A stretch of DNA of 55,890 nucleotides from Lachnospiraceae bacterium UBA3316 (GTDB taxonomy: Bacteria; Bacillota; Clostridia; Lachnospirales; Lachnospiraceae). The position numbers were made by a program, and so were the translations under genes. Below are positions 50,794-55,890 of the stretch, one piece after another (position 1 is the first letter of the stretch; every line of letters starts with the position of its first letter). The stretch spans positions 1 through 55,890 of the forward strand of contig DESK01000024.1 in the NCBI GenBank assembly GCA_002361955.1, given 5' to 3'. The notes under the pieces were generated by a model. The model ran no database searches. It saw only the letters and a list, made by a program, of their open reading frames with translations, and was not told the origin of the DNA.

Positions 50794-52146
50794 ATGAAAA
50801 AGAGACTTTCGAGATGGCTGTACAGCCGGTCGCGGACGCAGTTTATCGGCCTTGGCTTCCTTGGCCTGATTTTGCTTGGCACCCTTCTTCTGATGCTTCC
50901 CATCTCTGCCAGGGACGGGCAGGCCACGCCGATGGCGGACGCGCTGTTTACGGCGACTTCGGCCACCTGCGTAACGGGGCTGGTGCGGGTGGACACCTAC
51001 ACCCACTGGACGCTGTTTGGGCAGATCGTAATCCTTCTGCTGATTCAGATCGGGGGCCTGGGCTTTATGACGGTCAGCGTCATTTTCTCCCTGGTATTTA
51101 AACGGAAGATCGGTTTGCGGGAGAGAGGGCTGATCTCAGAGAGCGTGAACGCGATCCAGGTGGGAGGAATCATACATCTGGCGAAAAAAATCCTGTTTGG
51201 CACTCTGTTGGTGGAGGGGACGGGAGCTGTGCTGCTGTCGTTTCGCTTCTGCGGCCAGCTGGGATTTCTGAGAGGGATTTACTACGGAATCTTTCACTCC
51301 GTCTCCGCCTTTTGCAATGCGGGTTTTGACCTGATGGGATACCAGGGGGAGTATTCCTCCCTGGTGAATTATTCGGGGGACTGGCTGGTGAACCTGACGA
51401 TCGTCTCACTGATCGTCATCGGAGGCATTGGCTTTTTGGTGTGGGATGATGTGACGAAAAAAGGAATTCACTTCAGAAAATACCGGGTTCATTCTAAGAT
51501 TGTGCTGACGGCCACAGCAGTGCTTATTTTCGGGGGCACTCTTCTCTTTTATCTGTTTGAGGCCGGCAACCTGGCAAAGGATATGGGGGTGGGGGAGACC
51601 TTCCTCACCTGTCTGTTTGACGCGGTGACGCCCAGGACAGCCGGTTTTAATACGACCGATATCGCGTCCCTCACAGACGGCAGCAAGCTTTTGAGCATTC
51701 TTCTGATGTTTATCGGAGGATGTCCCGGCTCTACCGCAGGCGGAATCAAGACCACGACCATCGTGGTTTTGCTGCTTCACGTGCGGGCGAACGTAAAGCG
51801 CACCAGAGGCGTGAACATTTTCCGCAGGAGGATCGACGACGACGCCGTGAAACGGGCCAGCGCCGTGGCAGTGACGAATCTGCTGCTGGCGCTTACGGCG
51901 GCCCTTGTGATCTGCGGCAACCAGAGTCTGGATCTGCGGGATGTGCTGCTGGAGACCTTTTCCGCGATCAGCACCGTGGGAATGTCCACAGGCATTACGA
52001 GGGAGCTGACGCTGATTTCCCAGATCGCGGTGATACTGCTGATGTACTGCGGAAGGGTGGGCAGCCTGTCCATGGCCCTGTCCTTCACAGAGAAGAAAAA
52101 GATTTCTCCTTACGAACTGCCGGAGGAGAAAATACTGATTGGCTGA
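50794..52146 (+). CDS. TrkH/KtrB-family potassium uptake protein
   Basis: A 450-residue membrane protein of the superfamily of K+ transporters. Four pore repeats are visible, with filter-like segments TATSATCVTGL, HSVSAFCNAGFD, DAVTPRTAGFNTTD and FSAISTVGMSTG, and membrane-spanning helices around each. GCPGSTAGGIKTTT is the typical loop in the third helix region. It should work with a cytoplasmic RCK subunit (TrkA/KtrA); none is adjacent, so the partner is encoded elsewhere. It imports K+, probably coupled to Na+ or membrane potential. Confidence 0.92.
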   Translation: MKKRLSRWLYSRSRTQFIGLGFLGLILLGTLLLMLPISARDGQATPMADALFTATSATCVTGLVRVDTYTHWTLFGQIVILLLIQIGGLGFMTVSVIFSLVFKRKIGLRERGLISESVNAIQVGGIIHLAKKILFGTLLVEGTGAVLLSFRFCGQLGFLRGIYYGIFHSVSAFCNAGFDLMGYQGEYSSLVNYSGDWLVNLTIVSLIVIGGIGFLVWDDVTKKGIHFRKYRVHSKIVLTATAVLIFGGTLLFYLFEAGNLAKDMGVGETFLTCLFDAVTPRTAGFNTTDIASLTDGSKLLSILLMFIGGCPGSTAGGIKTTTIVVLLLHVRANVKRTRGVNIFRRRIDDDAVKRASAVAVTNLLLALTAALVICGNQSLDLRDVLLETFSAISTVGMSTGITRELTLISQIAVILLMYCGRVGSLSMALSFTEKKKISPYELPEEKILIG

Positions 52147-52168
52147 CGGCAGACCAAGGAGGGCGCCT

Positions 52169-53308
52169 ATGGAAATTAAAATTAAAAATAAGAGGACACT
52201 GCTTTTGATCATCACCTTTGCGATTCTGCTGTACTGGGGGGTGGAGCATCTGGAGACGATCCTGGGAGTGCTGGGAAAAGGGATCGGTATTATTTTTCCC
52301 TTTCTTCTGGGAGGGGCCATCGCCTTTGTGATCAATGTGCCTATGAAAAATATTGAGGAGCGGCTGGCCTCCGCCTTTCATGAGAAGCCCCTGGCGCTGC
52401 GGATCGTGAGCATCTGTCTGAGCTTTCTGCTGGCTCTGGGCATTCTCGTGTTTGTGGTCATGATGGTGATCCCGGAGCTTGCGGATACCCTGGCACAGCT
52501 CAACGCGGGGATCCCTAAGTTTTTGGACAATGTTAACACATGGCTTCTGGGGCTCACGGAGAACTATCCGGAGGTGAAGGATTTCCTCATGTCTTTTGAG
52601 CTGAACTGGGCGGATATCACCCAGAAGGCCCTGGTTGTGCTGCAGAATGCGGCGGGGAACCTGGTGAGTTCCACCTGGGGATTTACAGCCTCCGTCATCG
52701 GCGGCATCACGGCCACGGCCGTGGGATTTATCTTTTCCATTTATGTGCTGGTGGAAAAAGAGAAGCTGGGGGTTCAGTTTCGGAAAATTATCTGTGCGTA
52801 TCTGCCGGCACCTGCGGTGACCCATATCCTGAAGGTGGGACGCCTGGCAAATAAGACCTTCTCCGGATTTATCTCCGGGCAGTGTACCGAGGCTGTGGTC
52901 TTCGGCCTGCTCTGCTATGTGTGCATGGTGATCTTCCGTTTTCCCTATGCGGTGTGCGTCTCTGTGCTGATCGGCTTTATGACGCTGCTGCCGGTGGTGG
53001 GAGCCTTCCTGGGGACGACCCTCGGGGCTCTGCTGATCATGGTCAGCAGCCCGATCAAGGCCCTGTGGTTTCTGATCATGATCGGTGTGCTGCAGCAGAT
53101 CGACGGAAACCTGATCTACCCCCGCATCGTGGGAAACTCGGTGGGGCTGCCCAGTATCTGGGTGCTGGCCGCCGTCACCGTCGGCGGAAGCCTGATGGGC
53201 GTGCTGGGCATGCTTATCTTTGTGCCCCTGGCGTCAGTACTGTATGCCCTGTTCCGGGAGGATGTCTATAAGAGGCTGGATAAGAAAGGGGTTACTGAGT
53301 TCGAATAA
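52169..53308 (+). CDS. AI-2E family transporter (PF01594)
   Basis: A 379-residue membrane protein with about eight hydrophobic helices. Family motifs are GIGIIFPFLLGGAIAFVINVPM, then GFISGQCTEAVVFGLLCYV and GVLQQIDGNLIYPRIVGNSVGLP in the C-terminal half. Members include the TqsA-type and YtvI-type proteins; roles in autoinducer-2 export or Na+/H+ exchange are reported for some, so the cargo stays open. AGGAGG is 6 nt before ATG 52169; the frame is open further upstream without a site. It is the last gene before the arsenic-type cluster. Confidence 0.88.
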   Translation: MEIKIKNKRTLLLIITFAILLYWGVEHLETILGVLGKGIGIIFPFLLGGAIAFVINVPMKNIEERLASAFHEKPLALRIVSICLSFLLALGILVFVVMMVIPELADTLAQLNAGIPKFLDNVNTWLLGLTENYPEVKDFLMSFELNWADITQKALVVLQNAAGNLVSSTWGFTASVIGGITATAVGFIFSIYVLVEKEKLGVQFRKIICAYLPAPAVTHILKVGRLANKTFSGFISGQCTEAVVFGLLCYVCMVIFRFPYAVCVSVLIGFMTLLPVVGAFLGTTLGALLIMVSSPIKALWFLIMIGVLQQIDGNLIYPRIVGNSVGLPSIWVLAAVTVGGSLMGVLGMLIFVPLASVLYALFREDVYKRLDKKGVTEFE

Positions 53309-53359
53309 GCTGAGAGGTCGAAGGAACCCAATGGTTTTTTGATATCACAATCCATATAG

Positions 53360-53400
53360 AACGTCCTTAGCGGTGGGTAACACGGTTAAGGGCGTTTTGC
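53360..53400 (+). terminator. Terminator after the AI-2E gene
   Basis: AACGTCCTTA (53360-53369) pairs with TAAGGGCGTT (53387-53396), followed by TTGC. Confidence 0.7.
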
Positions 53401-53601
53401 CGTACTTACGAATAAAATTCGCTGCTTATGATTTTGATTTGAAAGAGATTGAAATGTGTACCATCCTTTAGTGCGATTATCTGCATTTCATTGTGTTCAG
53501 ACAGTTGTTAGCAAATTATCAACAGGCCGATCAAAGTCCAAAATTAAGCGATGGTCGGCTTTTTGACTGCGATAAAGTTTTTAATGAAATGCCAAAACAT
53601 A
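53401..53601. other. AT-rich junction between housekeeping genes and the ars cluster
   Basis: The 360-nt gap after the AI-2E gene has no ORF with a ribosome binding site. A hairpin at 53526-53565 (GCCGATC with GGTCGGC, then TTTTT) resembles a terminator left from other DNA. Base composition drops here toward that of the ars genes. No clear attachment site or IS end is seen. Confidence 0.5.
53526..53565 (+). terminator. Terminator-like hairpin upstream of arsR
   Basis: GCCGATC (53526-53532) pairs with GGTCGGC (53553-53559) with one G-U pair, followed by TTTTT. No gene lies directly upstream, so it may be a relic. Confidence 0.7.
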
Positions 53602-53630
53602 TTGACAATCTTATATATGACGCATATAAT
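53602..53630 (+). promoter_or_regulatory. Promoter of the ars cluster
   Basis: Perfect TTGACA at 53602-53607, 17-nt spacer, perfect TATAAT at 53625-53630. A consensus promoter is what a repressor-controlled operon is expected to have. Confidence 0.9.
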
Positions 53631-53634
53631 AACA

Positions 53635-53652
53635 CATAGATAATTATCTATG
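53635..53652. promoter_or_regulatory. ArsR operator palindrome
   Basis: CATAGATAATTATCTATG is a perfect 18-bp palindrome. It starts 5 nt after the -10 box, at the transcription start. Its AT-rich form matches ArsR/SmtB operators, so the adjacent ArsR probably represses its own operon until the inducer binds. Confidence 0.8.
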
Positions 53653-53669
53653 GGAGGAGATTCTAAAAG

Positions 53670-53978
53670 ATGGACGAAAAAAGAACGGCAGCAATTTTCA
53701 AAGCATTTTGCGATGAAAACCGCATTAGGATTATCAAGCTGCTGCGTTCGGGCGAAAAATGTGCCTGCAAGCTGTTGGAAGAAATCAATGTGACACAGCC
53801 CACGCTTTCTCATCATATGAAAATACTTTGTGACGCTGAAATTGTTGTTGGCCGCAAAGAGGGAAAATGGACGCATTATTCCATTTCAGAAAAGGGCGTG
53901 AAACGGGCAAAGGACTGTCTGGAGCAGTTGACAACACTTGATGTTGAGTACAAAAATAAGTCGTGTTGTGAAAAGTAA
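53670..53978 (+). CDS. arsR: ArsR/SmtB-family repressor
   Basis: A 102-residue winged-helix repressor. The helix-turn-helix is INVTQPTLSHHMKIL. GEKCACKLL places Cys31 and Cys33 in the alpha-3 site that binds As(III)/Sb(III) in ArsR (ECVCDL-type motif). A further CC near the C-terminus could add a ligand. GGGAGGAG lies upstream. It is separated from its operator by about 17 nt and heads the cluster with permease, thioredoxin-like protein and arsC. Confidence 0.92.
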   Translation: MDEKRTAAIFKAFCDENRIRIIKLLRSGEKCACKLLEEINVTQPTLSHHMKILCDAEIVVGRKEGKWTHYSISEKGVKRAKDCLEQLTTLDVEYKNKSCCEK

Positions 53979-54061
53979 GCGATCGACTACTTTTCCGCAT
54001 GGCTTATAAAACCACTATTATATAGATATATTTCAATGTGACTATATGAAAGGAGCTCTTT

Positions 54062-55075
54062 ATGGAAGCATTAAAAACAGGCTGGGACTTTTTTCAAAAG
54101 GAAATCCTTGGTATGGGGTGGCTGAGCAGATTCATATCAACGCTCTTGAATGCCTGCGGTTTCGATACTACAGGCAGAGTAGGCGGCAGCATTCAGTTCT
54201 TTCTTTACGATACAATAAAAATTATGGTACTGCTCGGCGTGTTGATTTTGATTATTTCGTATATTCAAAGCTACTTTCCACCCGAAAGGACAAAAAAGAT
54301 ACTTGGTAGGTTTCACGGAATAGGGGCCAATATCATTGCCGCGTTACTCGGCACAGTAACACCGTTCTGTTCCTGTTCCTCTATTCCGCTGTTTATCGGA
54401 TTTACAAACGCAGGATTGCCGCTTGGCGTAACATTTTCCTTCTTGATTTCTTCGCCAATGGTTGACCTCGGCAGCCTGGTGTTGCTGATGAGTATTTTCG
54501 GATGGAAGGTCGCAGTTCTCTATGTTGCGCTCGGACTTGTCATTGCCGTTGCCGGCGGTACGCTTATCCAAAAACTGCACCTTGAAAATCAAGTGGAAGC
54601 ATATATCCGAAACGGCCGTGTGATGGATGCCCCGCAGGAAGAACTGCATTTCAAAGACCGTATGAAATACGCCTGGGAACAGGTTGTTTCAACAGCTAAA
54701 AAGGTTGCGCCTTATGTGTTCATCGGTGTCGGTATCGGTGCCATGATTCACAACTGGATACCCGAAGCGTTCATTATCAAGGTGCTTGGGAATGACAACC
54801 CATTTGGTGTTGTGCTTGCTACGATTGCAGGCGTTCCGATGTATGCGGATATTTTCGGCACGATCCCGATTGCAGAAGCCCTGCTTGCAAAGGGAGCCTT
54901 GCTCGGCGTTGTCCTTTCCTTTATGATGGGAGTAACGACCCTTTCTCTCCCGTCAATGATTATGCTTCGCAAAGCGGTTAAAATGAAACTATTAGGCATT
55001 TTCGTTGCGATCTGTACAATCGGTATTATCGTTGTAGGTTATTTCTTCAACGCAATACAATATTTCATTGTTTGA
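54062..55075 (+). CDS. DUF318/ArsP-like permease
   Basis: A 337-residue permease (PF03773 type) with about eight to ten transmembrane helices. GTVTPFCSCSSIPLFIGFTN contains the CSCS motif typical of this family, and a related TIAGVPMYADIFGTIPIAEA occurs in the second half. ArsP members export trivalent organoarsenicals, while others in the family move different metal compounds. It differs from ArsB and Acr3. AAAGGAG precedes the start. Position in an arsR-arsC cluster supports an arsenic-linked role; the exact cargo is inferred. It overlaps the frame of the next gene only if that gene's upstream extension were used. Confidence 0.85.
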   Translation: MEALKTGWDFFQKEILGMGWLSRFISTLLNACGFDTTGRVGGSIQFFLYDTIKIMVLLGVLILIISYIQSYFPPERTKKILGRFHGIGANIIAALLGTVTPFCSCSSIPLFIGFTNAGLPLGVTFSFLISSPMVDLGSLVLLMSIFGWKVAVLYVALGLVIAVAGGTLIQKLHLENQVEAYIRNGRVMDAPQEELHFKDRMKYAWEQVVSTAKKVAPYVFIGVGIGAMIHNWIPEAFIIKVLGNDNPFGVVLATIAGVPMYADIFGTIPIAEALLAKGALLGVVLSFMMGVTTLSLPSMIMLRKAVKMKLLGIFVAICTIGIIVVGYFFNAIQYFIV

Positions 55076-55091
55076 TTTTAAGGAGGTTATC

Positions 55092-55463
55092 ATGATGGCA
55101 TTATTTCATTTCGGAAAGAAAAAAGAAGAGAAGAAAACACCTGCTTGTGCTTGCGGCTGTCCAGCAGGTGAATCAAAAGAAATCACAAACGACTGCTGCT
55201 CGGAAGCAAAGGACGGAATATGCTGTATGAAGGTATTGGGCGCAGGTTGTAAATCCTGCCACGAACAGTATGAAAATGCAAAAGAAGCAGTAAAGGATCT
55301 GGGGCTTTCCGTAGAGGTGGAATACATTACCGATATGCAGAAAGTAATGGAATACGGTGTTATGAGTATGCCGGCTCTTGTGGTCAATGAAAAGGTGGTT
55401 TCTATGGGAAAAGTATTGAAGACTGCTGATGTAATAGCACTGCTTCACAGGCTGGGAGTTTGA
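55092..55463 (+). CDS. Cys-rich thioredoxin/glutaredoxin-like protein (TM0996/MTH895 type)
   Basis: A 123-residue protein with two parts. The N-terminal 50 residues are polar and hold seven cysteines (CACGC at 19-23, CC at 35-36 and 44-45). The C-terminal thioredoxin-fold part has the CKSC redox pair (Cys53, Cys56) in VLGAGCKSCHEQYENAKEAV and the cis-Pro motif SMPALVVNEK. ATGATG at 55092/55095 follows AGGAGG. It lies between the permease and arsC. It may donate electrons to ArsC, hand thiol-bound arsenic to the permease, or both; neither is shown. Confidence 0.85.
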   Translation: MMALFHFGKKKEEKKTPACACGCPAGESKEITNDCCSEAKDGICCMKVLGAGCKSCHEQYENAKEAVKDLGLSVEVEYITDMQKVMEYGVMSMPALVVNEKVVSMGKVLKTADVIALLHRLGV

Positions 55464-55465
55464 TT

Positions 55466-55890
55466 ATGGATAAGAAAAGAGTAGCTTTTATCTGTGTTCA
55501 TAATTCCTGCCGCAGCCAGATTGCAGAAGCACTTGGTAAGCACTTGGCGGGAGACAAATTTGATTTCTATTCTGCGGGAACGGAAACAAAACCACAGATC
55601 AACCAAGATGCTGTTCGGATTATGAAACAGCTTTATGGGATAGATATGGAACAAAATCAATATAGCAAAACCATTGATAAAATTCCCACGCCCGATCTTG
55701 CAATCTCAATGGGGTGTGATGTGGAGTGCCCGTATATTGGCAGGGCTTTTGATGAGGATTGGGGGCTTGCAGATCCGACAGGGAAAAGTGACGAGTGTTT
55801 TGTGCAGGTCATTGAGGAAATTTGTAAGTTCATCGGAAGCATCATCTTCGAAGTAGCCTGCAATGGTCATATATATCATCTGGAGCAGGT
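55466..55890 (+). CDS. arsC: Arsenate reductase, low-molecular-weight phosphatase type (partial)
   Basis: The ATG at 55466 starts a frame that runs off the window end, with at least 141 residues visible. CVHNSCRSQ holds catalytic Cys10 and the phosphatase-type loop with Arg16. GCDVECPY holds Cys84 and Cys88, which fits the intramolecular disulfide relay of thioredoxin-coupled ArsC. It reduces arsenate to arsenite. After about residue 118 the usual C-terminal helix is replaced by an unfamiliar FIGSIIFEVACNGHIYHLEQ, so a fusion, a frameshift or a divergent tail is possible; the window end prevents a decision. Confidence 0.88.
   Translation, partial: MDKKRVAFICVHNSCRSQIAEALGKHLAGDKFDFYSAGTETKPQINQDAVRIMKQLYGIDMEQNQYSKTIDKIPTPDLAISMGCDVECPYIGRAFDEDWGLADPTGKSDECFVQVIEEICKFIGSIIFEVACNGHIYHLEQ

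Noticed and set aside
53401..53601. IS or attachment site at the ars junction
   Set aside because: No transposase fragment, terminal repeat or duplicated tRNA end could be seen; only a composition change and a relic hairpin.

Overview
The window reads as chromosome of a mid-GC anaerobic Firmicute, most likely a gut Lachnospiraceae (Clostridia). Pointers are the gene orders apt-rel-MBL-hemZ-hisS-aspS and rpmE-DUF1385-prmC-prfA, a type III pantothenate kinase beside an ECF substrate-binding subunit, purine-rich Shine-Dalgarno sites, and large secreted glycan-degrading enzymes. The genus cannot be fixed from the sequence alone.

Layout. (1) 1-2548 is the right end of an integrated element carrying a large serine recombinase. 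It stops inside a tRNA-Asn gene, of which only the 3' three quarters remain (2549-2609). (2) 2692-4070 is AT-rich: a lone SGNH hydrolase, then a promoter-to-terminator unit of about 320 nt holding several Shine-Dalgarno sites in front of tiny or start-stop ORFs. (3) 4077-10812 has a type Ic-like aminotransferase, a 1608-residue GH20 enzyme with a dockerin, and a decayed IS1182-like fragment. (4) 10943-20252 has tRNA-Gly and tRNA-Leu, then the housekeeping cluster apt, rel, MBL hydrolase, hemZ, HD-GYP, hisS, aspS. (5) 20394-23021 has a duplicated-domain lipoprotein (minus strand) and glyA. (6) 23237-28504 is a MacAB/YknXYZ-type exporter with two different adaptor subunits. (7) 28512-31894 is rpmE with its leader, then DUF1385, prmC, prfA. 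(8) 31969-35779 is a secreted GH3 enzyme with a 390-residue alanine-rich rod and a possible attenuator leader. (9) 35916-45087 has glmM, a DUF2156 protein, an unassigned structured RNA, and an operon of two aminotransferases, a methyltransferase, hslO, nadE and a small protein. (10) 45122-53308 has housekeeping and transport genes: an FMN-bind-like membrane protein, a cyclophilin, bcp, yaaA, coaX, an ECF S component, coaBC, TrkH and an AI-2E family protein. (11) 53602-55890 is an AT-richer arsenic-type cluster: arsR, permease, Cys-rich thioredoxin-like protein and arsC, which runs off the window.

Functional links. rel, hisS and aspS join stringent response with aminoacylation. rpmE, prmC and prfA join ribosome assembly with termination. 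coaX, the ECF subunit and coaBC cover pantothenate uptake and coenzyme A synthesis. The GH20 and GH3 enzymes probably release N-acetylhexosamines from host or microbial glycans outside the cell, and glmM acts in amino-sugar synthesis inside.

The signals least explained by known families are the mini-ORF RNA (3616-3930), the structured RNA (38615-38855), the GH3 leader with mutually exclusive pairings, and the two-adaptor exporter with a Met-rich acidic tail. No CRISPR array, rRNA or complete insertion sequence was seen.
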